From Pholiota molesta (Eukaryota; Basidiomycota; Agaricomycetes; Agaricales; Strophariaceae): DNA of 64,000 nucleotides. Positions within the stretch are counted from its first letter, which is position 1; every line of letters starts with the position of its first letter. The stretch lies in the NCBI GenBank assembly GCA_014925825.1, contig JACGCK010000092.1, positions 119,327 through 183,326 on the forward strand. Direction: 5' to 3'. The notes below the pieces were generated by a model. That model was not told where the DNA came from. It ran no database searches and saw only the letters and a program-made list of their open reading frames with translations. Made by a program: the position numbers and the translations under genes. Shown here one piece after another: positions 46,712 through 59,402 of this stretch.

Positions 46712-48981
46712 ATGGCCCCTCTCGCTTTCGCTCTGCCCTTTCTCCTCCTGCCCACCCTTGCCCTCGGCTTAGACCCCATCCACGTCCCCCTCAGCCGTCG
46801 CAGTTCAAACCGCAAGCTCGACATCGAAAAAGAGGCTCTTCGCCTCCGCACGAAATATGGGTATGCCACACCGATAGCCCCCCGGAGTGCGGGCATTGGG
46901 AGGAGAGGTTCTGCTGTGGACATTGCAGTCACAAATCAGGTTTTTGTCTTTGTTGTGGGTCTCACCGCTGTCGATTAATCGCCTCCATTTCTCCAGGACG
47001 ATGATGCCAGCTATTTTGGTAGTATATCAATTGGTACTCCGTAAGTCTGCGCTACTTGTGTTTTGAAAAAGAACGAGGCCCGCATTGGACCTCTTTTGTC
47101 CTTTTTTCTTTCCTCCGTTTCTGTTGTTCTGTGAATATAGCAAGACTACTGCATCACTATCACTGCGTCTACCAGCGCACTTCTATGTGGCTCTTGGCAC
47201 TGGTGGCACACCGTCGATCACTCTCGGCATCGCTTAATGAAGCCTTGGCAAAGGAGGTCGAGTCTTCACCCTGAACTCCGTCATTCAAGGCATCATCGCA
47301 TTGCCATCAACCATGCCTGCTTTATGACTAAACCAAACTCTGGAAATTGGACATGCCGAACTGACTTCTGGCCCACAGACCGCAATCATTCAATGTCATC
47401 CTCGACACTGGCTCCTCGGACCTCTGGCTCGCTGGAACCTCATGTACGCGCTGCGACCGTCAAACGCCCATATTCCAGTCCGCGCAGTCGTCAACGTTCC
47501 AAACGGGCCCTGCGACTGCGGGCAACGCCAACTCGAATGCGGCCCCGGTTCTCGGCCAGCAGGTGCAGATTAACTATGGTTCTGGGGCGGTAGCTGGACT
47601 GCTCAGCTCTGATACGGTGTCGATGGGCGGGTTCACTGTCCCGAATCAGACGTTCCGTGAGTCTGGTGGTTCTCCCATCATGCTTCGATGATTTTGCTAA
47701 CCCAGTGTAGTCAATGTAAACCAATTGACCTCTGGCCTTCTCGACGGTGCTGTCTCGGGTATCATGGGTCTCGCGTTCAGCACCATTGCCAGCACTGGTG
47801 CGACGCCGTTCTGGGAGACATTGGCGACGAATGGCCAGCTCGCTAACCCGGAAATGGCGTTCTGGCTGACGCGGTCGGCGAGTGCGCAGACACAGGATGT
47901 GCCAGGTGGCGTGTTCACGCTGGGAGGGACCAACTCGTCGCTGTTCAGCGGGTCGGTCGAATTTCTCAATATGCCCACCAGCACGCCGTCCTTCTGGTTG
48001 TTGTCCATGTCAAGTGAGTAATTTATCACGTCCTTGTTGGAAAGTTGTTTATGTTGACTCTTTATTTGATTTTTTCACTTGTCAGAGGTTACCATCGATT
48101 CGCAGACAGTCCAAATTTCCACGGGCAATGCAGCTCTCTCCGCAATTGACACCGGTACAACGCTCATTGGTGGCCCCACTGCTGACGTCGCAGCTATCAA
48201 GGCAGCAGTAAATGGCACTGACTCCCAAAGCCACGCAGGGTTCTTCAACTTCCGTACGTTTCCCGTTCGATCCTGGCTCCTTCCTCGTTTCCACCGCTAA
48301 CCATTTTTTCTTTTGGTATACAGCTTGTACCTCGCAACTTCAGGTCTCGTTGTCATTCGGTGGCTCGCTATGGCCCATTAACCCGCTGGACATGAACATT
48401 GGCCAGGAGCCTAATGACGCGAGTCTGTGTATCGCTGCGATCTTCGACCTCACCCAGGGCACCAACATCGATTCGAACTCGGGCAACCCGGGCTGGGTCG
48501 TCGGCGACACCTTCCTCGTACGTCTCTCTCTCCTTCCCCTCCACATCCCGACGCTAAAATGAAATTCTCTTCCAACTACAATAGAAAAACGTCTACTCCG
48601 TCTTCCGCTCGAACCCCCCCTCCATTGGCTTTGCGCAGCTCTCCACGCTCGCGGGCGGCACAGGTGCGGGCCCCTCCTCCTCTGCTCCGCCGTCCGGCAC
48701 CAGTTCTGTTGGCGTGTCACTCACCTCACCCTCTGCGTCGGCGTCTGCAGGATCACCCAGCGGCTCGGGCGCTGCGGATACGAGCTCCACGGGATCATCA
48801 AGTGGTACGACTAAGAGTGCGTTTTTTTTTCTTTGCTTTCTTTTTTGAATTCTTTCGCTGTGCTTTTTCATTTTGGAGCAATTTTGCTGACTATTTTTTA
48901 GGCGGTGCGGTCTCGACGGGCGCGTCTGCCGCCCTCGTGCTCGGATCCGTGGTCTCTGCGCTCTTTGCGCTGAATTTTTGA
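46712..48981 (+). CDS. secreted, probably GPI-anchored pepsin-like aspartic protease
   Basis: Eight exons (46712-46939, 46998-47041, 47379-47656, 47711-48013, 48086-48253, 48324-48517, 48585-48816, 48902-48981) give 508 residues in phase. A signal peptide (LAFALPFLLLPTLALG) is followed by a propeptide, then the mature enzyme with SYFGSISIGTP, first catalytic Asp100 in DTGSSDLW and second Asp306 in DTGTT. The INYGSG flap region and GLAFS region are as expected for family A1. The C-terminus is a long Ser/Thr/Gly-rich stretch ending in a hydrophobic tail (ASAALVLGSVVSALFALNF), typical of GPI-anchored yapsin-type enzymes. It should cleave proteins at the cell surface or outside. Intron 2 (47042-47378) is 337 nt, far longer than the others. 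Confidence 0.93.
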
Positions 48982-49659
48982 GGGATTTGGGATGGAACCA
49001 TTTGACGTGTAATAGATAATGACGGCGACGATCTAAGGATGATCAGTGCATTGGTGTAGTACTGTGCATTGCGGTTTTTTTGTGTGGACACACTTGATAC
49101 GAGTATATGTTAATTATTGGCCCCCACCCAGGGTCGCTGGTACATACTTACTTACTTACTTCACTGGCATGGACTCGGAGTTTTTCTGTATTGACATTTA
49201 GTAGTTTAGTTAAGGAGGTGCTTGCCTCGTTAGCCTTTGATGCGTTTTGTGGCACTGATTTACTGTGGGGTTCAAAACGTAGGATTCCTATGTGCTTTGA
49301 ACACATCGAAGTAGCGTATGCGAAGACTTCCATGTGAGGGCTGTCCTTCCGCTTACCGCACACCGTTGTGCACTGTATAAGCACCCTCTTCCTGGGATAG
49401 TAACCTGGCGTTCATCTAAAGCATGATTTTATTTCCTTGAGCAACGACGAACAAGTTCAACGACTAAAAAGTCGCGTCAGAAGTAGCTTATCCATATCTA
49501 TAAATACATATTTGGTCTATTATTCAAGCTGGGAGGATTATAAGCTTCCAATAAGCTTCTACATCTTCACCGATAACAATCGGATAAGCCTTGTAAACCC
49601 AGTCTCTGCCCACGTCTTTTGAGCTCCCGCACCTTTGATTTATACCGAATTACGACAAA
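48982..49659. other. intergenic region
   Basis: This stretch holds the 3' end of the protease gene and the region ahead of the F-box-like gene. It has a short tactta repeat near 49143-49160. No gene is seen. Confidence 0.45.
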
Positions 49660-51832
49660 ATGGCTCCTCAGGTCCTTGTGTCTTTGCCGTATGATGTGCT
49701 GGACATTATTTGCAGTGAACTGGTAGGTAGTATTCAGCATTACCTCCAAAATGGATCGACATCCTCTAATTTAAAGGCTCTAATTAACGCTAATAGGTTG
49801 TTCAGAGTCAATAACCTAATTCTCACAGCGACAACGTCGTAAACTTCAACTATAGGCCCGGAGTCGGCCTCGCAGAGTCCAGTGCGGAAAGGCTGAACCG
49901 CAATAAGACTGTTTACTACGCAGCGCGCTTAACATGCAAGCTATTCAACGACATACTGGTCAAATATCTGTTTCGCAACGTGCATATTAGGTTAGCATGG
50001 GACTTGGTCCATGTCAATCCCCCATTGCGCCAACTCTGTCTCGATCCGCCTGGCCTCCTACAGGAAAATGCGAGATGTTTGCAAATTAGTCCGCTGTATA
50101 GGCCGAGGAACGACGTCCGTTGGGGTTTCAGTCAATTCGGACTCAATGCCGATGCAGTCAAGATTGAGCAACAGAGATCGAAAGAGTATGATCAACTTAT
50201 GGCAGAGTTGGAGAGCATATCTAAATCCTGCCGTATCTTCTTTCGCGCGAGTAACCTCCGTTAGGTGACCTACATCTTATGACCTGACATCCCTATGATC
50301 TAATAAATTATATAGATGGGACATTATGGCTGCTCGGAATGACGATGAATCTATAACTTGGTATCGGGCGGACATAATTTCTGCTCTCTCCACTATTCCG
50401 GGACTCACGAGGCTCGGTTTTATGGTCTATAACGAAGACTATATTCCAGCAGCTTCAGTATTTGGCGAAATAATAGCACATATGGGACGGATGTTGCAGC
50501 TTACGCATTTGGCGATTCAGACCTTGGATTTTGTGCCTACCGATTATGACAATTTTTGGCAGTTCATGAAGACTTCAAGCATAAAGCTCGCATCGTCGAC
50601 TGTCAACATATTGACTATGTCGCTATTGGAATATTTCATGGCTACAGGGGCCTCCACTCCCTTTCGTTTCGAGTAGCTCTACCTCAAGTAGCCAATACGA
50701 TAATTCACGGCGAAACGGCTCCTGATGTCCTATTTTCATATTTATTTCATGTCGCCCTTCCACAGCACCATCGTAGTCTGAAGAATCTTCGTCTTCCAAA
50801 TATGGATCCAGATCTATATACATCATTTCAAAGGTCATTTAGCAAGAGCCAAAAAAATCTAGATTTTCATTTTCTAACTGAATGCAACCTTTTGCATTCA
50901 CTTTCATTTCCAGTTGTGGTTAGAAACATGGACCAGATCATAAGGGACTTCGTGAGTCACATAATAATTTTCATAGGTCAATTACTCACTATATTACTGT
51001 CTAATCTGGCAGACTCAAGTCATGACATGTGCATCTTCGCTCCCCTTACTCGATGAGTTATGGCTCAACGAACATATCCGTTCTGGAACTCGGCTTTTGG
51101 GACATTCCTCGCTTAATCTCGCCGACACTATCCCGCAAATCTTAACTATTCTTAGGTATACAAACTCCAGTCGGTTGCCAAAATACCTTCACGTCCAAGG
51201 TGACCCTTCTTACCTGCTGAGGTGCCATTCAGACGGAACGTTGCGCTACTCGCGGATACCTCCCCGAGCTAAGGCCACATGAGGAGTTTAGAGGCCTCGT
51301 CAAGGGTCAGGGAGAACGTAAACACGTATCTCACATTAATCTTAATTTCTATTCGACACGACTTACATACTTTTACCTTCCAACAGCCAAGGCGACGGCA
51401 GCGCGAGCAAAGCTCGAGATAAAGTATCAGCAGTGGTAGATGCTGGTAGATGTCATAGTATCATTAAGACCGAATCAGAGCGGAATGCGGCACACTCTTC
51501 CATGTCTAGTCTATAATCAATAAACGACATTTCGTGAAGCTGATCTACTTTGGATCATTTATGTTATGCGACAGTACTTAGAGATCTATGACCGCCGTAC
51601 TTCGGAATTGCTGGATCTGGACGTTAAAGTCGATCAGCGATTCCCTTATGGGGGGCGCGGACCTACTGAGTCAAACAATTGTAACCTCACGATCAATAGC
51701 GTCACCTTCATAAGGTCGTGCTATCATCCTATGCCGAACTGTGGATTTAACGCAGAATGGGTAGATGAATACTGGAATTGTGGATTAAGTATATCTAAAA
51801 CAAAAAGAATTTCAGGACACGTGGAAATGTGA
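49660..51832 (+). CDS. F-box-like gene, incompletely resolved or damaged
   Basis: Exon 1 (49660-49796) starts MAPQVLVSLPYDVLDIICSE, an F-box-like opening. It joins in phase through a 43-nt intron to 49829 onward, giving YYAARLTCKLFNDILVKYLF, the second helix pair usual in these proteins. Downstream open stretches (50326-50676, 50700-50950, 51022-51282, 51566-51832) read like the leucine-rich remainder (LSTIPGLTRLGF, LKNLRLPNMD, LPLLDELWL) and end with EWVDEYWNCGL, but I could not join them all in one frame. Either exons are missed or the gene has frame breaks. Intact relatives act as substrate adaptors for SCF ubiquitin ligases. Confidence 0.5.
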
Positions 51833-52443
51833 AGTGTGTTTCCCCACTTTTGCAAGGCTGGATGGCTTACTGAACTTCCATGTGTTTGGTCGACCAGTGG
51901 GGCATTGTGAAATGAACAAATAATTGTCTGAAGAATACTCAGGGACGGCGTGAGGAAAACGCCTAAATGCTGTGAGGACCCTGTTGCTTGTTCTTGTTTG
52001 TACACAGTTCGAATTATTATCTCATTTCGGCGCCTTGGAATTGTTCTCCAGCGCTTCTAAAGTTACAGCCTCCAACCCTTGCGATATCCTCTCTTCAGTC
52101 TCACGTTTCTCCTCAAACTTTATACCCTTGGATACCACAGTTCCATTACACCCTCGCCTTTCAAAAGCCTCAATTTCACCAAATACCCTCGTAATTCATC
52201 ACAATCCCTCCAACTCCACAAACCCTCAAATACTCGATGTCGGTACAAGGCCAAGATGTGCTTGCACACATGAAACTACGTTCTTCCACGCCAGGTATGT
52301 GTTGAACACCTTCCATCTGTCATATAGAGTTAATTCTGTGCCCACAGCGCCCAACGAGAAAGGTATTACCAGCCTTTCATGACCTCATATACCCTGAACT
52401 CCACTTATAATAATGGTTGTTAGTATTGAAATTCCTAGCGGGA
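51833..52443. other. intergenic region
   Basis: Pyrimidine-rich in the second half. It presumably carries the promoter of the gene starting at 52444. Only short frames are present. Confidence 0.4.
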
Positions 52444-55400
52444 ATGGCAGACGACACTCCGGACAATACACCGCCTCGGTCAATCGCAGACCCTGATGAA
52501 TACCCACGAAAGCCCGAGTCTGTGCGCAATGGCTCACGTACCCCTCAAGTCTTCTCTCCTACTCCAAGAAGCAGAATCAACGAAAGCCTTCTTGAACTTC
52601 CTCCTCAGGGAAATGGTTCCAGAGCGCCCAGCCACGTTGGAGAGATCTATGAGGGCGACGATGCTCATTCCAATATCCAAGTTGGCGAAAGGTCGGAAAT
52701 GGGAGATATGCCAGTGGTGCGCGCCATAATACCAGCTCCTTAGTTCTACGCTCCTAACCATCATTCTAGCGCGAACCAGGTCCCAATGACCCTCCAGGTC
52801 CGAAGTACGAATCGTACGACTCTGGCCCTTCGTTCGGCAACTTTGGACCTCTACCTACCGATGACCAACCTACAGCCTCCAATAATCCGTATGCCAATAA
52901 TACATGGAACGTACGTTCACCCGAATACGTTTACCTTTTATACGTTTCCAACCGTTGTACACACAGCCAAACTGGACTGAACTCATCAATCCTGACGGAA
53001 ATGGGGAGGCCTGGAATAGTGGGGTCAATGGAAATCATACTGCATTGACCCAAGGAGGGTTGTCTGCATACCCCGCTGGGTTGACGTCAGGTCCACCCGC
53101 TTCGGATAATGGCGGAACTGTCCGACCAACGTCCGTAAATATCGACGTCCACGCCCCGTCTCGTGGTTCCCCGTCCAATGCTTCTAATCGTAATTTAGCG
53201 GCCGTGCGTGAGAACTCGCCAGTTGATTAACTCCTCTATTGACCCGTCCCATTGTGCAGACGCCCAAACCTCAATCCCCCGTCCAAGGCAGAGCAGCCAC
53301 TGATCAGCGCCCTTGGTCTCCGTTTTCCGGACGATCCAGAGTCACTCGAGAGGGTACTGTATACCCTCCCTTGCCAGAAAGTCGAATGGGCGACAACGAC
53401 GTTATCGGCTCTCCTCAATCACGTGCACGTTCGAAAGCACCATCTATCTCACCTTCGGATTCCCCTTCGCAAGCAGGCTCTCCGAGGATGCAATTATTTG
53501 CTGGAAAGCCGCAGTATGCGAACGGCAGTATGTCATACGTGATCTTAACATGCATCGTACTAATTGGGCTATCATTTCGGCAGGTCGGTCCCCACCTCCT
53601 GGTTCGGTTATGTCAGGAGGCGGCGGTCCTACTGGGCACCAAAACCGGCCATTTTCTCCTTACCGCCACGCACCCACTCAAGAAGACCTCCTTTTCGCTG
53701 CGGTTCGAGGGCGCGCTCTTTCTATACCCCCAGAACCCGTAAAAACACCTTCAGTAATTTCTAAATCTCTTTCGAACCAAGCCCCCAAATCTCCGCAAAG
53801 CCGAGCTCTGTCCCAAATGGAGGGTGGCAAACCTATGTCACAGATTTCTGTGGCGAAGCAGCCATCTGCGACGGGATCGAGAGCTTCTCGCGCTAGCAGG
53901 GTGGAACGAGACCAAGGGGACAACACACCTACGCCAAGCAGACCCCGTTCGCCAGATGAGTTGGATCCTGAGCAAGTTAGGATCGTCAATGAGGCATTGG
54001 CAACACGCACTCCTCGCACTTCGTATTATGCCGCCTCTTTAGAACCAGAAGTTACGAATCACTTCCATGATATGGAGTTATGCGTTCTCCTTCACCAGGA
54101 AAGCGACCCGTCGCAGCATGACGTTGTGAAGAAGGCTCTGAGAAAAGCTGTCAGGCAGAGAATTAAGAAACTGGGTATGAAATACGATCATGAGGCGAGT
54201 CCTTACCTGGCTTTTGCTGCTGATATTCTCAAGGCTTATCCTTTCCTGCAACAGTCGATTAAGCAATATAGAAAATCGTTTCATGATCACGACCCTAGCG
54301 TGCACCTCCGACCCGAATATTCCAATGAGGTATTCATATTTCTTGAACGTTGCTTTACTCTCTTATTTATCGTTCATTGTCAGCAGGATCCCCCTGAATG
54401 GGCTTCTGATCTCAAACGAGAAATGTTACTCATGCAACAGCGAATTGAGAGTCTGGGTCCCAAGATTGAGGGCTTGAAAGTCCATGACAGGTCTTTCAAT
54501 CCTGATGGGTCACGATTTGCCTATGAACCCGATGAATCAACTCAAACTCCGCAAACCCAAACCGTCAACATCCAAACGCAGCCGACTGGTACTCTGGCGG
54601 ACTCGATGTATCAACAGGCTGAAGAGCACGACGTATTCTTAGATGAAGATGGCAACCCTATCAACGAATGGGAAGAAGAGAAGACGGAGACAGAGATGCC
54701 GCGGCACGTTCACACTGATGCAGAGACCCGCTCGCTCGCGCACAGTGGCTCCCAATTCTCGGAAGTTGGAAGAGAAGATTCTACCGGTGAACAATACCTC
54801 GAACAACAACTATACAAACTCAGGCAAAGGCCTCAGGGCAGCCAATCTGCGCGCTCACATAAATCATGGGAACTCGCGCAGCACGACGAGATGGACGACA
54901 TTTATGATGAAGATAGGAATATACCCCAATCCGGCCTCCCTACAATTCCAGATACCAACGCCGACATATACCAGGACGCCAATCGCTCGAGCTCTCCTCC
55001 TTTGCCCGCTCTACCAGAAGGCGCCGAAAACGAAATGACAGTGCATCCCCAAGGGCCGTGGAACACAGTCGAATACAGCACCGAGGCACCACAACTCTCG
55101 CCGTGGCAGCGCATCCACGCGCGACTGCTGAATTGGGCTATGATCTGGCCCATGAGCGAGCTGGAGCATGCGCTGAACAGCACCACGCGCGGGCAGCAAG
55201 TCGACGAAGTCGCGCTGAGCGTCTGGTCCACGCAGGCGTACAAGCGCTACGTGCGCGCGCGGCTGACGGACAGCCCGCAGGGCGTGGTGGACAGGCTGTT
55301 CGTGCCTCCCAATATTGCGGATGCGATTAGCAATTCGGTGTTCAATGGACGGCATGGGGATGCTTGTGGGATGCTGAGGGATTTATGGACGCCGTTTGGG

Positions 55401-55958
55401 CTGGAGGGCATGCCGAGGTTGATCGTAGTGCTGGCGAAGCATAGGTCAGATCCTAACCATTGGGTGGTCCATAGGTAGGTTTCCTACCTTTTCCATGACA
55501 GACTACAGAAACTCAACAATCGTGTTGATAGGTTCTCTCTACCTGAAGGTGGCCTCACTACCTACGACTCATATCCCGAGCGAACTCTCCCTGATGGCCG
55601 CGTACGTCTCTGCTCTTCATATCCAAAGAGTGTTAGGTAGCTGATATTCGAACTCTAGCCTCTCGGATGGTGGTTCGCTATTCGTGTCGCCTGGCCAAAC
55701 GCCATGTACCCTAGTCCCGACCACCTTGTGCAAAAGATGGTCAGGCTTCACCGTCCCATGCAGGCGCCTATCGATAACTCGGTTGCCGCTGCGGGTATCT
55801 GGCGCAACGTCCTCATGGGGTCACGCGCTGAGCGCAGCGTAGATCTAGAGCGTCTCCGCGATTTGATCAACACGGAGGTGAAGAACCTCAAGCAGAGGAA
55901 GCAGCTTGGCAAGCTTTCTATTGGAGCTCCCAGACCAGCTTGGGAGGATATGAACTGA
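52444..55958 (+). CDS. large basidiomycete protein with a C-terminal Ulp1-like region
   Basis: Seven exons (52444-52716, 52770-52910, 52977-53213, 53260-53527, 53584-55474, 55532-55601, 55659-55958) give 1059 residues in phase. Residues 1-500 are Ser/Pro/Gly-rich and disordered. A helical part (LCVLLHQESDPSQHDVVKKA and neighbours) follows, then an acidic linker and a conserved-looking C-terminal region. There HWVVHRF (His932), YDSYP (Asp949) and PMQAPIDNSVAAAGIW (Gln995, then Gly1006) resemble the His-Asp-Gln-Cys order of Ulp1/C48 cysteine proteases, but the cysteine position is alanine. A role as an inactive protease-fold scaffold is inference. A 54-nt in-frame stretch in exon 5 (54331-54384) has intron-like ends and may be spliced out. 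The ATG at 52444 was chosen because in-frame codons upstream of it contain no other ATG. Confidence 0.75.
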
Positions 55959-56402
55959 ATGCAACTTTCGGTCATTCTGGACAATCAGTATTAGTTTTAG
56001 ATAGCTGTGCGGCATGCTTTCATGCCTTTTTCGTTCTCTTCTAGATTGTTTTTGATTGATAGACGTTGGGGTCCTGTCGATCATGCTCAATACTCTGAAT
56101 CTAGCCTCTTTTTTAGTCTCCGGGCTCGTAGCTGTGGATATGGTGTACTTGTTTCCCTGTTGTATGTATTAACTAAATATGTCGGCGTTACCTTTTTCCC
56201 TCAACTATGTCCTCTAAATTTGTATGCCGGTTTAACTGATACTAAAACTTCAAATGCAAAATATTGATCTACATATCGTCATAAATATATTGACCTTCTG
56301 AGTTGAATCTATCTTACACAAGTACATACCCTACCCGTCATTGGGTCTAATATCGCTGACGCAGAAGACGCCAGTAATAAATCTGAGCTTTCCTTCCTTC
56401 GA
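55959..56402. other. convergent intergenic region
   Basis: This is the tail-to-tail spacer between the Ulp1-like gene and the amidase gene. It is AT-rich and should contain both polyadenylation regions. No gene is seen. Confidence 0.45.
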
Positions 56403-58612
56403 TCACAACTTCGATCCTGGTGCTTTCTTCAGCGCAGCATCAACAATCTCGCTCATAGCAATGACAGCCTCCTCTTCCAATGTTCTCCCTACAACTTGGA
56501 TACTAATGGGCGCATCTTTGAACGTTTCGGGTTTATCTGAAAGTTTCTTCATCAGGACTCAACCCAGAATGAAAGAAATTGGAGATATCGCACAATTGTT
56601 ATAGTTAGCTTCGTCTATGGGTCCATAGAAATCGTGTGCGGGTTTAGGAGCGTCCAACACAGGATCAACGAACAGCCCTGTAGGAACCACGAGGGCTACA
56701 TAGTCCAAGAGATTCCAAATCGTGGTATATCCAGCGCTCCTAAAGAACCATCATCAGCATATCACATAAAGAGGTGAGAGATCCAGAAAATGTACTTGTT
56801 TAATCCATGAGGAGGCGCAACATATGCTGCACAAGGAGATATGATGGCGTCAACAGGACGTCCAGTGCCCGTAACAGCAACAGTCGCATTCCAATAATCA
56901 AGGTACTCCTGGCGGATATCGCGTTTCCTCTTCTGCACCTGCCACAGCTCATACGCTGAGGCGCCATTAGGGACCGGGCGGAATTGGGGGGTCCCATTGA
57001 GAGGAACGACGTCGGAATCTTCGGCAGATAGATCCATGCTCGCTATCACGGGCTCGCCACTCGGTGCGGTCGTGACGCGAAAATCTTCCGCGGCAGCTGC
57101 GCTCCAGATTGCACCGGCCGTCGTATAAATTTCTTCGTGCTTCAATGGCTTCCAGTCGATAACCTCGTGTCCTGCCGCAAGCAAGGCCTTCTTCGTTTCC
57201 TCCAGACCCCGGATGACAGGTGGGTGGGGCCGCGTTTGGCCATCGTCCCAAAGGATGGCGAAGCACAGCTTCTTGCCGTTTCCGTGGTCGACAAGTTGAT
57301 ATTCATCTTCGCTCCAAGGTTTCCTGGCTGCCAATGGGTCTTTGAGCCACGGCTTCTGGTCGATTACACTCTTCATAAACGCTTTCACTCCTCCGAGACT
57401 GTTGGAGAGTGGACCAAGAACAGAGAGAATAGAGTCTTGGCCTTCCAAAGAGTTGACGCATCCTGCGTACGGAATGCGGCCATAGGATCCACGAAGTCCG
57501 TATGTACCATTGAACGCCGAGGGAATACGAATGGACCTGCGCGCAATTTAGTAAATATTGAAGTGTTGGAATCTGGATTGCTTACCCTCCAATATCCGAG
57601 CCAATACCTAAAATAATGAGTTAAGTGTCAAAACGCTTAGAAATGTAGTCTTATTCCTTACCTATAGGACTACCTTTGAGAGCTAGAAATTGGGTTTATT
57701 AAACTGAACAGAATTTCTGAAATTAGAGATACATACCAACAAGCGCACCTTCACCGCCAGAAGATCCTCCAGACGTAAGGGTGCGATTATGAGGGTTGGT
57801 AGTGCGGCCAAAGACATGGTTAAACGTTTCGGGCCACTAATCATTGCCATGACAATTCGTCAGCGTAAAAAAGGACTGTAGATGACAGACGCTACCTACC
57901 ATCAGAGTCTGTGGGATATTGGTCTTGACGTATAAAACAGCCCCGTTTGCTTCCAAGATATCAGCGAGAACGGAGTTCTTGGACGCTGGTTGGCCGACCC
58001 AGGAGACATAACCTGAAGGCATGACCACACATTAGCGAAAATGGTCTGGAATTGACATAACGGTTGAGCTGACCCATCGTCGAGTCAATCCCTTTGACGC
58101 TGATTTGGTCCTTCAATGAGATCGGCAAACCTAGTATGTAGGGCAACGGTCGTCAGAATCTGCGATGTTAGGGGTAATACTACTACGTACCATGGAGAGG
58201 CCCGACGACTTTTCCAGTAGTTTTCAGATGCTCGTCTAATTCAGCAGCACGCGCCAAAGCCCGGTCATAAAGATTTCCGTGAGACAGTTGACCTAAATCA
58301 TTATCAGGAACTGCTTGTGAGCATCGAAAGCGTAAATCCACCAGCTGTTGAGCAATGACAGCACGCTTCGAGAATGCGGTGGTCACCTCCACGGCAGACC
58401 ATGTTCCTTTCGCTAATTTCTCCAAAAGTATAGTGACCTCGTGTTGGTATTTCGATGTCCAGCGCCGTCAGGAGGCCACATTTCTCTGGGAAGTCTATGA
58501 CGTTGAGTGTGTCTTCAGAAGGAAGGTTGGTCAGAATCCACTCCTTCGGAATGCTCGCTGCACGTTCCAGTCTCTTCTGAGCAACGGTTTCTTTCCAGTG
58601 TTTGGTCGACAT
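56403..58612 (-). CDS. amidase (amidase-signature family) with a compensated frameshift pair
   Basis: Ten exons (58612-58342, 58292-58191, 58130-58074, 58012-57900, 57836-57737, 57682-57662, 57607-57586, 57536-56796, 56739-56594, 56536-56403) give an open 568-residue frame, the usual length for fungal amidases such as acetamidases. The Ser-Ser-Lys centre is present: Lys in LPISLKDQ, the cis-Ser in TSGGSSGGEGA and the nucleophile in GSDIGGSIRIP. The enzyme hydrolyses carboxylic amides to acid and ammonia; the substrate is not evident. Between about 58450 and 58270 the conserved family sequence (EVTILLEKLAKGTWSAVEV and NCLTEIF) lies in another frame. An apparent +1 shift near 58441-58452 and a -1 shift near 58269-58274 cancel, leaving about 47 altered residues. 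Sequencing error or a real change could explain this. Confidence 0.85.
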
Positions 58613-59402
58613 AATCAGAGCAGTGGCAAGCAGTGGAAACTAGAAAGAGGGATAAGAATTGAAGGACAAGATAGGCGCGAGGTGGACTTTATGTACTTAT
58701 CGCATGAGATAGACCCGTGACAATCATACGTCCGGATGCTGCGAGATTTGATGATCGCTGCAAGGAATTGAAAGCCGGCTGCTGATCGATTTCAAATAGA
58801 GATATGGGAGTTTGGGCATCATAGAGAGCGCAGTGCGTGGGGCAAGTGGGAGCCTCAACTTCAAGGACTGTATTGGAAAGATTTGATAGAAGAGATACAG
58901 CTGTTGCGGGCCGTACAGAATAAATGCGCACCGTGGATCCGACAACTCACATAGTGTTGATCATGAGCATAACAGTAGTGATTTGCTTATCTTCCCATGT
59001 TATCCTTACTTCCTCCCAGCTCTTTTATTAGCCCTGCACTAAATTGCAAATTTCGAAGGTAGTTATGTAGATACGAAGGATATGATCGGGTGCTGCATTT
59101 TTCGACCAAATTCCGACCTGAAGATATCGCTACCTGTAGAACTGAAAGAAGTAGCATCCGCGCTTTGGCTCGGTGACTACTATCTCAGTTGGCATCGGGA
59201 GTTACTGATTAAATTTGCAGTTAGTACATTTTGGACGGACAAGGTCATTGTCGATCGTAACTTACAGCGCCGCCTCGGGTCAAGTCGCTGGAATCTGAGG
59301 TATGTTTGATCCCAGCTTTGCTGCATTCCGAGTTGAGTTAGGGTGCCCTTCCAGTATCTCAATGTGCCAAGATAACGCAAGCGTTCATAACGCATGATAA
59401 CA
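58613..59402. other. intergenic region upstream of the amidase
   Basis: This stretch includes the amidase promoter and the 3' end of the small basic-protein gene. Frames here (for example plus 59082-59309) are short and without recognisable features. Confidence 0.4.

Noticed and set aside
59082..59309. Plus-strand frame of 75 residues between the amidase and the small basic gene
   Set aside because: No domain, no splice partner, and it overlaps regions expected to be untranslated.
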